A DNA stretch of 64,000 nt from Gemmatimonadota bacterium. Lineage in GTDB: Bacteria > Gemmatimonadota > Gemmatimonadetes > Longimicrobiales > Gaopeijiaceae. Shown piece after piece: positions 44,339 through 54,641 of the stretch. The translations under genes were made by a program, and so were the position numbers. The stretch spans positions 1 to 64,000 of the forward strand of contig JAPOYJ010000084.1 in the NCBI GenBank assembly GCA_026706635.1, given 5' to 3'. The notes under the pieces are model-generated. The model ran no database searches and was not told the DNA's origin. It saw only the letters and a program-made list of their open reading frames with translations. Position 1 is the first letter of the stretch; each line of letters opens with the position of its first letter.

Positions 44339-45792
44339 CGCCGCCCACCCCCTGCGGCCCGGGCAGCCTCGGTCACGCCACCTGCGAGAGCGGTGGCGGG
44401 GGCATGATCGGTGGCGAAGCCCTCCGTCTCGCCCTCGGCGACGACCTCGCCCACGAAGGTGACCCCCGTGGTGCCGGTCAGCCTGACGGTCAGGTAGCGC
44501 CCGATCTCGGCGGGAGCGCCCCTGACGGCCACCGCCTTGTTGGCGCGGGTGCGGCCGAGGACCATCCCCTCGCGCTTGGCGGTGCGCTCGACGAGGATCT
44601 CGGCGACGCGGCCGACCTCGGCGCGGTTGATCTCGGCCTGCACCGCCCGGGTGGCCTCGATCAGGCGGTGCAGGCGGCTGGCGGCCTCCTCGTCGGGCAC
44701 GGCGTCGCGACTCGGGAGGCGGGTCGCGGGGGTGCCGGGGCGCGGGCTGTACCGATAGGTGAAGGCCTCGTCGAAACGGGCCTCGGCGACCAGGTCGAGC
44801 GTCTCCCCGAAGTCCGCCTCGGTCTCGCCGGGGAAGGCCGCGATCAGGTCGGTCGAGAGCGCCACGCCGGGGACGCCGGAGCGCACCATCTCGACCTTCT
44901 CCATGAAGGTGGCGCGGGTGTAGCGCCGCACCATCCGCCTGAGCACGCGGTCGCTTCCCGACTGGGCGGGGAGGTGCAGGTGCTCGCAGGCGGCGGGCTC
45001 GGTCGCCATCGTCTCGACCAGCTCCTCGGTCACGTCGTTCGGGTGGGGCGAAGTGAAGCGGACGCGGCGGATCCCCGGTACGCTGGCCACCTCCCGGAGG
45101 AGCCGCGCGAAGGACCACCCGCCGTGGCTGTACGAGTTGACCGTCTGACCCAGGAGGGTGACCTCGGTGACGCCGGAGTCGGCGATCCGCTCGATCTCGG
45201 CAACCACCTCGGCGGGGGCGCGGTTCTTCTCCGGACCCCTCACGTAGGGGACGATGCAGAAGGTGCAGCGGTGATTGCAGCCTCGCTGGACGGGCACCCA
45301 CGCGGTGACGCCGGAGCGGCGGCGCTGCTCCAGACCCTGGTAGTTCTCGTCGAGCGAGAGATCGACCACCGAGAGGCGGCGATCGACGGCAGAGCTGCCG
45401 TCTGGCTCGCTGCCGGATGCGCCGACCGAATCGAGCGCCTCGGCCAGACCGCGGTAGCCGTCGGGTCCGACGACCAGATCGACGGCGGGCATCCTCTCGA
45501 GGAGGTCGTCGCCCATCCGCTGCGCCATGCACCCGGCGACCGCGATCCTGAGCGACGGGCGGGCCCGCCGGAGGCCGCTCAGCTGCCCCACCCGACCCAG
45601 GACGCGGCGCTCGGCGTGCTCGCGAATCGCGCAGGTGTTCACGACGATCACGTCGGCCTCCTCGGGAGCGGCGGCGATCGCGTAGCCCCGGTCCTCCAGC
45701 ACGCCCTCCATCAGCTCGCCATCGGCGATGTTCATCTGACAGCCGTACGTCTCGACGTAGGCGCGGCGGCGGTGCGCGGGGGGAGTGCCCAT
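44335..45792 (-). CDS. miaB: tRNA-2-methylthio-N6-dimethylallyladenosine synthase
   Basis: A 485-residue radical-SAM methylthiotransferase acting on A37 of tRNA. The N-terminal MTTase domain has YVETYGCQMNIADGE and VNTCAIREHAERR, the three Cys for the second cluster (the third is in VAGCMAQRM). The radical-SAM motif is GCNHRCTFCIVPYVRG. The middle has AFPGETEADF and the C-terminal TRAM domain follows. It begins 6 bp after the stop of a barrel gene. Confidence 0.95.
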   Translation of the reverse strand: MGTPPAHRRRAYVETYGCQMNIADGELMEGVLEDRGYAIAAAPEEADVIVVNTCAIREHAERRVLGRVGQLSGLRRARPSLRIAVAGCMAQRMGDDLLERMPAVDLVVGPDGYRGLAEALDSVGASGSEPDGSSAVDRRLSVVDLSLDENYQGLEQRRRSGVTAWVPVQRGCNHRCTFCIVPYVRGPEKNRAPAEVVAEIERIADSGVTEVTLLGQTVNSYSHGGWSFARLLREVASVPGIRRVRFTSPHPNDVTEELVETMATEPAACEHLHLPAQSGSDRVLRRMVRRYTRATFMEKVEMVRSGVPGVALSTDLIAAFPGETEADFGETLDLVAEARFDEAFTYRYSPRPGTPATRLPSRDAVPDEEAASRLHRLIEATRAVQAEINRAEVGRVAEILVERTAKREGMVLGRTRANKAVAVRGAPAEIGRYLTVRLTGTTGVTFVGEVVAEGETEGFATDHAPATALAGGVTEAARAAGGGRR

Positions 45793-45798
45793 GGGGTG

Positions 45799-46968
45799 CT
45801 AGAAGCTGGTGATTCCGATCGAGACCGACGCCCGCCAGAAGCGCTCCGAGAGGGGGGCGCTCCGGCGCGTGGCCCGCTCGAGGGCGACATCCATCCAGCC
45901 GAAGCGCAGGTTGCCCCGCTTGGCGAGGTTGAGGCCCAGGCCAAGGGACCAGATCGACTCGACGGGATCCTCCTTCCGGTAGCGGAAGGGAGCGGCGAGG
46001 CGCCGGTAGCCGAAGCGGAGCGGGAGACTCCTGGTCTCGCCGTCGGCTATCAGCCACTCCAGCCCTGTGCCCACGCTCCACCTGCGGGCGCTCGCGACCC
46101 CATCGGCGAAGTCGGCGGCGGTGCCCCAATCCCGATAGACGACCGATGCGTTCAGGTGCATCCGGGGGGTCAGGCGGCCCGTCGCGCCTGCCGAGAAGCG
46201 GGCCGGGATCGCGTAGGAGGCGCTCGTGGCGATCGTATCGCCGGTGGGCGTCCGCGTCAGGTCGAGCGACCACTCGGCGGCAGCCGCCAGCTGCACGACG
46301 CCGGCCGCGTCGTAGCTCACCCCGGCGCCGAATGTGGCCCCGCTGTAGCTCCAGCGGTCCTCTTCGGAGAAGGAGTAGACGGTGCCGCCCACATCGGTCG
46401 AATCGAGCTTCCGGTCGAAGGTCTCGACGAGGGCGCCGATGTAGGCGCCCGCACTCGCCCCGATGGCCAGCCGCCGACCGAGGCGCTGCGCCCACCCCAG
46501 GCGGATGACCGAGACCCCCCCGTCGGAGGTGACGCTGTCCCTGACCTCGACGTCCATACTGTCGATCACCACCGTGCCAATGCTCTCGGCGGCCCAGCGC
46601 TGCTCTAGGAACCCCGAGAGGCTCAGCATGACGACGCCGCGAGCCCTCCGCACCGGGTAGCCGATCCCCAGGAGCGGAAAGCGCGTCGCCCGCGAGCTCC
46701 CGACCTGCTCGCCGAGGTCGAAGCGCCCCCAGGTGGGCTGCACCGTGACGACGACCGAGGGTACGGCGAGACGGGCCCACGAGGCGGGATCGCCCGCCGA
46801 CACCTCGTCGCCCTGAAGCCCGATGCCGAGGTTGCCGAGCGCGGCCGCGCGGGCGCCGAGCGCTCCTACCGGCGCCCCCAGCCCCCTCGCGCCGAGCGCC
46901 GACTGCGCCGAGAGAGCGCCGGAGGGCAGGAGCCCCGCCATCACGACCGCAACCCACCACCTCCTCAT
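45799..46968 (-). CDS. PorV/FadL-like outer-membrane beta-barrel protein
   Basis: A 389-residue exported protein: signal peptide (WWVAVVMAGLLPSGALSAQS) then a Gly/Ala-rich N-terminus with LGARAAALGNLGIGLQGDEV and DPASWARLAVPSVVVTVQPT, typical of PorV/UPF0164-like barrels in Bacteroidota-type bacteria. The rest is a run of amphipathic strands (WRASVSIGITSF at the end, closing with Phe). Its start overlaps the stop of the upstream lipoprotein gene (ATGA). Function is unknown; PorV-like proteins can shuttle or anchor secreted proteins. Confidence 0.72.
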   Translation of the reverse strand: MRRWWVAVVMAGLLPSGALSAQSALGARGLGAPVGALGARAAALGNLGIGLQGDEVSAGDPASWARLAVPSVVVTVQPTWGRFDLGEQVGSSRATRFPLLGIGYPVRRARGVVMLSLSGFLEQRWAAESIGTVVIDSMDVEVRDSVTSDGGVSVIRLGWAQRLGRRLAIGASAGAYIGALVETFDRKLDSTDVGGTVYSFSEEDRWSYSGATFGAGVSYDAAGVVQLAAAAEWSLDLTRTPTGDTIATSASYAIPARFSAGATGRLTPRMHLNASVVYRDWGTAADFADGVASARRWSVGTGLEWLIADGETRSLPLRFGYRRLAAPFRYRKEDPVESIWSLGLGLNLAKRGNLRFGWMDVALERATRRSAPLSERFWRASVSIGITSF

Positions 46969-48377
46969 CTTCCGCCCCGAGCGAAGATCAGAACGACGCG
47001 GAGCGACGGTGCCAGCTGCGACTCCGCCCCCTCGAAGGTCAGGTGATCGATCGAGTAGGGCTCGGTGGTGGTCAGGACCGCCGCGGAGCCGCTGATAGGA
47101 TCCCCGAATACGGTCTCGCCCCGGAGGAGATCGCGCACCAGGGTGGTGACCGGGAGCTCGACGACCTCTCCGGCGGGCGCCACGAAGAGGTCGTGCGGCA
47201 CCGCCTGCGCGCCGATCCGGGAGTTGCCGAGGGGGGACTTCGGGAGCACCTCGGGGGCCAGCACCGAGCGCAGGTCCAGGGGGACCGTGTCGGAGGGCGC
47301 GAAGGCGCGCGGCCCGACGCGGGTGACCAGGCGCAGAGCCGCGAAGGAGACGTGCTCCTCGCCGATCTCGACGGGACAGTCGAGCGCCTCGCAGAGTTCC
47401 GGAGGGCCGTGCAGCTCCGTGGGGATGTCGAAGTGGATGACGGAGCGCCAGGCGGGTGCGCCCCCAACCCGCAGAGTCTTGCGGGGCTGCGAGGGCGTCG
47501 GCGCATAGATGAAGGTGTTGATCTGCAAGGGGGCGGAGAGCTCGATCAGGGTGTCGGGATTGACGCTCGGGCGGGTGTCGAGGCGAAGGAGCGAGGAGCT
47601 GACTCGCAGGCGCACCCCCGGAGTCGTCGTGCTCAGGCGCAGGCCTCGGCCGATGTCGGTGGTGTCGCCCCACTCGGCGATCTGGGCCGAATCGACGAAG
47701 AAGCCGACGCTGTCCCCCTCCTCCGGGTCCCAGGTGGCGCTCCCGATCCTCCGGGCAGCGCCGCCGCCCGGCGTCGTCCAGGGCGTCCGGTGCCCGATCG
47801 TGTCGACCGCGTACTCCCAGGTGGCGCTCGGCGCGTCCCAGGGCTCGGAGAGCGCATGGGCGACGATCTCGACCGGGCCGTCGTGCACGCTCGCGACCGT
47901 GTCGATGCGCGTCAGCACCTGCCCCGAGACGAAGGTGAGCGAGGAGTCGATCTGGATCACCCCCAGGGTGTCGAGCACCTGCGCCAGACGGGGGTAGTTG
48001 GGGAAGCGGGAGAGCGTGCGGGCCGAGAGGCCGGTCTCCTGCGGGTCGCCCTCGTCGTCCTGAGCCCCGAACTCGTGCGCCAGGAAGCCCCCGGAGAGCT
48101 GCGACGCAAGTCCGTAGCCACCGTAGACGCGGGCCCCGGTGGCGAAGTCGTCGAAGCGGAAGGTCACCTCGATCACGTACCCGGACCTGATCAGGTCGTC
48201 GTCCTCCAGTAAGGGGAGGAGGTCGCTGCACCCCGAGAGGAGAGCCAGGATCGGAGCTGCTGCGAGATGCAGCGTTGCCCGAATGCCGCCAGGGCGCGTC
48301 TGCGGGCCGTGTGGGCCAATAGCCGCAGCGCTATTGGTCCGAGGAGCAACGCAGAGCGAAGCTAGGGAGACTCGCAT
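46965..48377 (-). CDS. Large putative lipoprotein of unknown family
   Basis: A 470-residue protein read from the ATG at 48377. A lipobox-like AAAPILALLSGCSDLLPLLED occurs near residue 50, so the true start may be further in; the first 25 or so residues are encoded by a repeat element (48343-48384 and beyond) and are probably not the native signal. The mature part is beta-rich with many Thr/Val stretches (DTLGVIQIDSSLTFVSGQV, TEPYSIDHLTFEGAE). No catalytic motif is visible. It is coupled to the barrel gene downstream, so the pair may form an outer-membrane lipoprotein-barrel complex. Confidence 0.65.
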   Translation of the reverse strand: MRVSLASLCVAPRTNSAAAIGPHGPQTRPGGIRATLHLAAAPILALLSGCSDLLPLLEDDDLIRSGYVIEVTFRFDDFATGARVYGGYGLASQLSGGFLAHEFGAQDDEGDPQETGLSARTLSRFPNYPRLAQVLDTLGVIQIDSSLTFVSGQVLTRIDTVASVHDGPVEIVAHALSEPWDAPSATWEYAVDTIGHRTPWTTPGGGAARRIGSATWDPEEGDSVGFFVDSAQIAEWGDTTDIGRGLRLSTTTPGVRLRVSSSLLRLDTRPSVNPDTLIELSAPLQINTFIYAPTPSQPRKTLRVGGAPAWRSVIHFDIPTELHGPPELCEALDCPVEIGEEHVSFAALRLVTRVGPRAFAPSDTVPLDLRSVLAPEVLPKSPLGNSRIGAQAVPHDLFVAPAGEVVELPVTTLVRDLLRGETVFGDPISGSAAVLTTTEPYSIDHLTFEGAESQLAPSLRVVLIFARGGR

Positions 48378-48384
48378 TGTAGGC
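48343..48384. repeat. Mosaic repeat fragment at the lipoprotein start
   Basis: GGAGCAACGCAGAGCGAAGC followed by TAGGGAGACTCGCATTGTAGG. It aligns with 60014-60055 (GGAGCAGTGCGGAGCGAGAC, then CACGGGTACGAGCACTGTAAA). The predicted start codon of the lipoprotein lies inside it. Confidence 0.65.
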
Positions 48385-48615
48385 CTTTTCCGATCACGCC
48401 GTCTTCCTTCGCGCTGCCTGATGCCGCCCGCGCCGATGCCGCCCGCGCCGCGCGCCCATCGGCCCCATGGGGCAGGCCCCGCTCGGGGCCACTTCGTCCG
48501 GCCCGCACCCCGGCCGGGGTGTAAGATAGGCAAGTGTCGCGAACTCGCGAAGGAGTGCCCGCGCCTCAGACGAAACCCCCGTGAGCGGACCGGGGAGCAG
48601 ACGGCGCGCGCTGCC

Positions 48616-49719
48616 TCACCGGCATTGTTCCATGGGAATCCGGGGGAGCCGGGCCGAGAGTCCGGTCAGCACCTGGTGCGCGACCGTGTCCGCCAGCTCC
48701 GCCACCTCCCCGAGCGCGATCTCGCCCCCGCCGTCGCCCCCGAGGAAGGTGGCGGGATCGCCGACCGCGACCTCTGCGGCGACGCGCACGACCGTCGTGT
48801 CCATCGATATCCGCCCGACGATCGGCGATCTCCGGCCTCGCAGGAGCGCCCAGCCCCGGTTGCCGAGCTCCCTGGGGAGGCCGTCGCCGTACCCTATCGC
48901 CACTGTCGCCCACCTCTCCCGCCCCCGCGCCCGGTACGTCGCGCCGTACCCCACCGTCGCGCCGGGCACCGCCTCGCGCACCATCACCACGCGGGCCCTG
49001 AGGGCGGCCACCGTCTCGGGGGTGGGCGCGCCATGCCCCACCGAGCCGCCGTAGAGGAAGATCCCGGGGCGCACGGCGTTGGCGGCGCCCAGGTCGAGGC
49101 GAAGCGCGGCCGCGCTGTTGGCGACGTGCAGGAGGGCGTCGGAGGGGATCCCCTCGACCGAGGCGACGAAGTCGTCGAAGCGTTCGATCTGGCGGCGGGC
49201 GGAGCCAAGGTCGGCCTCGTCCGCGGAGTGCAGGTGGGTGAAGACGCCGAGGAGGCGAAGTCCGGGGGACGCGACCGCCCGGCGGACCTCCGGCCACCAC
49301 TGGGCCGCACCGGAGAGGACGAAGCCGGAGCGTCCCATTCCGGTGTCGATCTCCAGCTGGAAGAGGAGCGGCGCCCTCCCCTTGGCGTGCAGCGCGGCGT
49401 TCGCCAGCACCCCCAGGCTCTCCAGATCCGAGATGGTGGGGACGAGGCGGGCACGCGCCATGCGGGGGAGGTCGCCCGGAGGGGCGGGGCAGAGGACCAT
49501 GACGGGCACCCGGACGCCGAGCGCCCGGAGCGCCCGGCCCTCGTCGACCGTGGCGACCCCGTACGCGAAGGGGCGGGCCGGCGCCAGCGCCTCGACGACC
49601 AGACCGGCACCGAGTCCGTAGCCGTCGCACTTGACGATCGGCACGACCCGCGCCCCTGCACCCACATGCGAGCGGACCAGCTCCAGATTTCGCCGGACCG
49701 CGCCTCCGTCCACCTCCAC
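48616..49719 (-). CDS. alr: Alanine racemase
   Basis: A 367-residue PLP enzyme making D-alanine for peptidoglycan. The PLP-Lys motif is VPIVKCDGYGLGAG; most family members have KADAYGHG, so this is a variant with the Lys kept. Other features: QLEIDTGMGRSGF, ANSAAALR, VRPGIFLYGG, GATVGYGATYRA with the second catalytic Tyr, and GRISMDTTVV. It starts with GTG at 49719, but the family usually begins a few residues earlier (xxRAWVEV is encoded just upstream), so an upstream non-ATG start is possible. Confidence 0.9.
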   Translation of the reverse strand: MEVDGGAVRRNLELVRSHVGAGARVVPIVKCDGYGLGAGLVVEALAPARPFAYGVATVDEGRALRALGVRVPVMVLCPAPPGDLPRMARARLVPTISDLESLGVLANAALHAKGRAPLLFQLEIDTGMGRSGFVLSGAAQWWPEVRRAVASPGLRLLGVFTHLHSADEADLGSARRQIERFDDFVASVEGIPSDALLHVANSAAALRLDLGAANAVRPGIFLYGGSVGHGAPTPETVAALRARVVMVREAVPGATVGYGATYRARGRERWATVAIGYGDGLPRELGNRGWALLRGRRSPIVGRISMDTTVVRVAAEVAVGDPATFLGGDGGGEIALGEVAELADTVAHQVLTGLSARLPRIPMEQCR

Positions 49720-49835
49720 CCAGGCACGCGACCGCGGGGCGGGCGGGCGAGGGTCGCCGAGCGGCCCCTCGCTCAGCGGCCCCTCCCGCGCGAATGGTCT
49801 CCGGAGTGGCCGCCCACCGGCAACACGCCCGGCGC

Positions 49836-51122
<1,287 letters not shown>

Positions 51123-51322
51123 GGTGGGGAAGTTCGCGCCAGCCAGTGCGGTTGACCACCCCTGTGGGGGGAGGCGAGGCATCCCCACGCGCCGCCGCGC
51201 CGACTTCGATCTGGGCACGGCTCGGGGGGAAGGCGAGCCCGGCGGGCGCGGGTGCGGTGAGGGGGCGCAGGGGGATCCCCGGGGGAACTAGTGCGGAAAG
51301 CGCACAGGTTGCTCCGGGCCCC

Positions 51323-51962
51323 CTACATCCCCACCCGGGCCAGGAGCTCCTTGTCGGTGTCGCAGTCGATGATCGCATCGGCGATCTCGGCGAGCCGGTC
51401 CGGGTCGGCAATGTCCCTGAGGACGCGGGAGAGCCGCTCAGCGGTCGCCGCTCCGAACTTCCTCGTCGCCAGACGCCCCACCAGCGCCCTGCCCTCCGCC
51501 CGCCCGCGTTCAAGCCCCTGCTCCAGTCCCTGTTCAAGTCCGCGCTCAAGTCCCTGTTCAAGCCCCTGCTAGATGCCATCGCGGTGAACCTGGTCCCGGA
51601 TCTCACTGACTCTCTCCCACATCGTCTCTGCCTCCAACGTCGTCAGAATCCTCGCCACCTCCTCCTCGGGAATCTGCCATGCCACCGCCGCGCCCGCCAC
51701 CCAGGTGCGCAACGCCGCGCGGAGCTCCGCGAACTCCTCCCCAGCGAACCGGGCCGCCAGGCCCCGCGTGACCCGCCCGAGGCTCTCGGGCGAGGGATCC
51801 CGCTCCACCCTTCCCAGCGAAGTCACCAGGTCCATTGAGGCCCGATTCCGCTCGCCGACCCTCTGCAGATCAAGCAGTAGATGCTGCGCCTGCGGCTGAT
51901 AGAGCGACAGCGCCTCGGGCACCGGGGCAATGAGCTCGGAGATGTCCGTTGCTGCCCGCCAG
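51323..51962 (-). pseudogene. Rpn-type nuclease/transposase gene, copy A (5' truncated)
   Basis: This 640-bp stretch matches the 3' part of copies B and C, including the in-frame amber codon (51569-51571) and the tail after it, which ends at a TAG at 51323-51325. The match stops abruptly at 51962, where the shared GCCCGCCAG runs into unrelated AGCAGGAGGC. The N-terminal catalytic half (D, ExQ) is missing, so it is a fragment. It also shares a little sequence left of the stop with copy B. Confidence 0.85.
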
Positions 51963-51998
51963 AGCAGGAGGCTGAGGACGCGACCGACGACGGCTACG

Positions 51999-52445
51999 TC
52001 AGGATTCGTCGCTCTGCGTTCGACGATCTGCTAGCCCGCGTTCGAGCTCTGCGACACGACGTCGAAGCTCACGGTTCCGAGATTCAAGCTGCTTTAGCCG
52101 ACGAACGCGATCGTCACCCTGCGCTTCGTAATCCTGAATGACGGTTAGCCAGTGAGCCGGATGGTTTCTATCGTCCAACAGACGCCGAAGCATGTGGTCG
52201 TCCTGGAGTGTCGAGGGATACGCGACCTTATCGCCCACGACCCTAACCTCGAAGCCTTCCAGGGTCACGACGATCGGGCGATGCCCTCCGGTCTTCAGCG
52301 CGTCAGCTTCCTGCATGGTCGCACCCTCGCACTGGAACGGCCCCGAGTAGCTCCAGGGCTGATTCTCGAACTCTGAGAGTATGACGATTGCGTAAATGGC
52401 CTGACAAGCACTGGCTGACACTGGAACCTCCATCGTCGTCAGCAT
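51999..52445 (-). CDS. Unknown protein with C-terminal coiled coil (island cargo)
   Basis: A 148-residue protein from the ATG at 52445, directly after the UDG-like gene. The N-terminal half looks globular (QAIYAIVILSEFENQPWSY, RPIVVTLEGFEVRVVGDKV). The C-terminal 45 residues are a charged coiled coil (RLKQLESRNRELRRRVAELE). I do not recognise a family. GC content and codon use are lower than in the neighbours, as expected for acquired DNA. Its close spacing to the UDG-like gene suggests a two-gene unit. Confidence 0.6.
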   Translation of the reverse strand: MLTTMEVPVSASACQAIYAIVILSEFENQPWSYSGPFQCEGATMQEADALKTGGHRPIVVTLEGFEVRVVGDKVAYPSTLQDDHMLRRLLDDRNHPAHWLTVIQDYEAQGDDRVRRLKQLESRNRELRRRVAELERGLADRRTQSDES

Positions 52446-52446
52446 C

Positions 52447-53088
52447 TCAAAGATACGGCGCGATCCCTCTACGCATCTGTCGCTCCACCTCTTCGTCGCT
52501 TCGGTACGCAGAGTAATGCCAAATGCGGCGAATCGGACCCGGAACATCCACACCGGCGTTTCTCTGAAGCCACTTCACCATCCAATGCGCGTTGCCGCCG
52601 ATACAAAAAACCGTAGCCGGCCGCACCGCGTCAAACTCCGTCTGGAGGATCTCGCTCCAAAGACGAGCCGCCCGCAGCTTCTCGTGCCAAGGAGTATCGC
52701 CCCACTCGCCAACGATAGCCGCCTGCTTGATCGCGTTCGTGATGTAGCAGCGCCAGCCGCCAGGCTCCCAGATCGCACCGTCCTTCAACCCGAGGTCGCA
52801 CAGCACCTTGCGGAAGCGCGTGTCCCGGCGGTTGGAGGGATTACCCGTCCACTGGGTATCAAAGTCGGGCGGGCCGTCCCAGGGGCTTTCTCTGATCGCC
52901 CGGAGCGCCGAAAGGGACGGATTCTCGCAGACGAACATCACGTCGGCACCGGGGTCGCCGAGCGCTCCGTAAAGCCAGGGGTACTTTTCGATCTGCTCTT
53001 TCCAACATGGAGGCCGAAGGGTTCGGAGTCTGTCGTGAATCGCCTCGCTCAGCTTAAGGAAGTGTCGGTGCGGCACCTTACTCACCAT
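52447..53088 (-). CDS. Uracil-DNA-glycosylase-superfamily-like protein
   Basis: A 213-residue protein starting at the ATG at 53088 (MVSKVPHRHF). It resembles the UDG fold: a first-strand motif PGADVMFVCENPSLSALR, a middle RCYITNAIKQAA, and a C-terminal RPATVFCIGGNAHWMVKW with RIWHYSAYRSDEE at the place of the family's HPS motif. Catalytic residues differ from classical UDG, so uracil removal is not assured. Neighbours are Rpn-type repeats and the coiled-coil gene, and base composition is lower, suggesting an acquired module. Confidence in the superfamily is moderate. Confidence 0.55.
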   Translation of the reverse strand: MVSKVPHRHFLKLSEAIHDRLRTLRPPCWKEQIEKYPWLYGALGDPGADVMFVCENPSLSALRAIRESPWDGPPDFDTQWTGNPSNRRDTRFRKVLCDLGLKDGAIWEPGGWRCYITNAIKQAAIVGEWGDTPWHEKLRAARLWSEILQTEFDAVRPATVFCIGGNAHWMVKWLQRNAGVDVPGPIRRIWHYSAYRSDEEVERQMRRGIAPYL

Positions 53089-53189
53089 CGTCGATTCCGG
53101 GGGGGACCCACATTCCTGGGATTCTCCTCCCCGCGCCTCTGTGGCCGCCACCTGTCTAGTGCGTCTTCGTAGGCGTTGCCCCGGGCCCC

Positions 53190-53435
53190 CTACATCCCCA
53201 CCCGGGCCAGGAGCTCCTTGTCGGTGTCGCAGTCGATGATCGCATCGGCGATCTCGGCGAGCCGGTCCGGGTCGGCAATGTCCCTGAGGACGCGGGAGAG
53301 CCGCTCAGCGGTCGCCGCTCCGAACTTCCTCGTCGCCAGACGCCCCACCAGCGCCCTGCCCTCCGCCCGCCCGCGTTCAAGCCCCTGCTCCAGTCCCTGT
53401 TCAAGTCCGCGCTCAAGTCCCTGTTCAAGCCCCTG
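53190..53435 (-). other. Post-amber C-terminal tail of Rpn copy B
   Basis: After the amber codon at 53436-53438 the frame stays open for 81 codons to a second TAG at 53190. It encodes QGLEQGLERGLEQGLEQGLE then RGRAEGRALVGRLATRKFG and a helical end ...CDTDKELLARVGM, the usual C-terminal extension of Rpn/YhgA-like proteins. Confidence 0.75.
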
Positions 53436-54209
53436 CTAGATGCCATCGCGGTGAACCTGGTCCCGGATCTCACTGACTCTCTCCCACATCGTCTCTGCCT
53501 CCAACGTCGTCAGAATCCTCGCCACCTCCTCCTCGGGAATCTGCCATGCCACCGCCGCGCCCGCCACCCAGGTGCGCAACGCCGCGCGGAGCTCCGCGAA
53601 CTCCTCCCCAGCGAACCGGGCCGCCAGGCCCCGCGTGACCCGCCCGAGGCTCTCGGGCGAGGGATCCCGCTCCACCCTTCCCAGCGAAGTCACCAGGTCC
53701 ATTGAGGCCCGATTCCGCTCGCCGACCCTCTGCAGATCAAGCAGTAGATGCTGCGCCTGCGGCTGATAGAGCGACAGCGCCTCGGGCACCGGGGCAATGA
53801 GCTCGGAGATGTCCGTTGCTGCCCGCCAGCGGGGCCGCCCGCTGTAGACCGTGACGGGCAGGACTGGCGGCAGCCTGTCGCCCGCCCTGACCTCCCCCCG
53901 GCGGACCAGTTCCTCGTAGGTCAGGCAGGTGTAGGTCAGAATCCGGAGGGCCATGAAGTAGTCGCTCTCCGACTGGAATTCGAGGAGAATGAGCAGGTAG
54001 AGCCACCCGTCCCGAAAGCCAATCTTCCAGAGCAGGTCCATCCGGCGCTGATCCAGACCACCGCTGACACGCTCGGTCGGAAGGGCCTCGAGCGTCTCGA
54101 AGTCGAGTTCGTCGGCGAGATCCCCGCCCACGAAGTTGCGGACCAGCTCCTCGACGGCGGCGCGCTGGGAGAAGACAAGCTTGTAGCTCTCGTCGTGCTT
54201 GCGGGCCAA
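53436..54209 (-). CDS. Rpn/YhgA-like PD-(D/E)XK nuclease, copy B
   Basis: A 257-residue protein (to the amber codon). It starts MARKHDESYKLVFSQ and has the family core RRMDLLWKIGFRDGWLYLLI followed by LLEFQSESDYFMALRILTYT, with the Asp and E-x-Q of the PD-(D/E)XK active site. Later come LPPVLPVTVYSGRPRW and DLVTSLGR. Rpn proteins (transposase-31 group) are DNA endonucleases that promote RecA-independent recombination. Reading through the amber would give 339 residues, the more usual full length. Its amino-acid sequence equals copy C. Confidence 0.85.
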   Translation of the reverse strand: MARKHDESYKLVFSQRAAVEELVRNFVGGDLADELDFETLEALPTERVSGGLDQRRMDLLWKIGFRDGWLYLLILLEFQSESDYFMALRILTYTCLTYEELVRRGEVRAGDRLPPVLPVTVYSGRPRWRAATDISELIAPVPEALSLYQPQAQHLLLDLQRVGERNRASMDLVTSLGRVERDPSPESLGRVTRGLAARFAGEEFAELRAALRTWVAGAAVAWQIPEEEVARILTTLEAETMWERVSEIRDQVHRDGI

Positions 54210-54335
54210 CCGGACTCCGGCGGAGGGGTTCGTGCGATGGTCGAGGCGGTGGGCGGGCGGACCCGGTGCCTGTGGTCAGAGCATCGGGCCGCCGGCCGGG
54301 CGCATACATGGCAAAACGGGCCAGTTGCGCGCGGA

Positions 54336-54353
54336 TGTAAATCACAGTTGACA
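54336..54353. repeat. Single 18-bp palindromic unit between Rpn copies
   Basis: TGTAAATCACAGTTGACA fits the TGTAA-N8-TKACA unit found in pairs elsewhere. It starts 2 bp after the end of unit B. No clear second unit follows, so this may be a decayed pair. Confidence 0.5.
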
Positions 54354-54395
54354 GCGCCGTAGCGTTGTCACCGCCAAGCGGTCCCCGGTTGCCCC

Positions 54396-54641
54396 CTACA
54401 TCCCCACCCGGGCCACGAGCTCCTTTTCGCTGTCGCAGTCGATGATCGCGTCGGCGATCTCGGCGAGCCTTTCTGGATCGGCAACGTCCTTGAGGACGCG
54501 GGAGAGCCGCTCAGCGGTCGCCGCTCCGAACTTCCTCGTCGCCAGACGCCCCACCAGCGCCCTGCCCTCCGCCCGCCCGCGTTCAAGCCCCTGCTCCAGT
54601 CCCTGTTCAAGTCCGCGCTCAAGTCCCTGTTCAAGCCCCTG
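54396..54641 (-). other. Post-amber C-terminal tail of Rpn copy C
   Basis: The same open 81-codon tail after the amber at 54642-54644, ending at TAG 54396. Compared with copies A and B it carries six conservative replacements (R/K, I/V, D/E, T/S, D/E, L/V) and four silent changes, with no frameshift or stop. Confidence 0.75.

Larger units (their letters stand above)
53185..54334. repeat. 1,150-bp repeat unit B
   Basis: A duplicated block carrying Rpn copy B and about 125 bp upstream of its start. It is the same length as unit C (54391-55540) and appears identical except for a short patch near the gene's 3' end. It ends at GTTGCGCGCGG, after which the two flanks differ. Confidence 0.85.

Noticed and set aside
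51881-52141. Plus-strand ORF in the Rpn island
   Set aside because: It mixes Rpn copy A antisense with cargo DNA and overlaps a better minus-strand gene, so it is probably a shadow frame.
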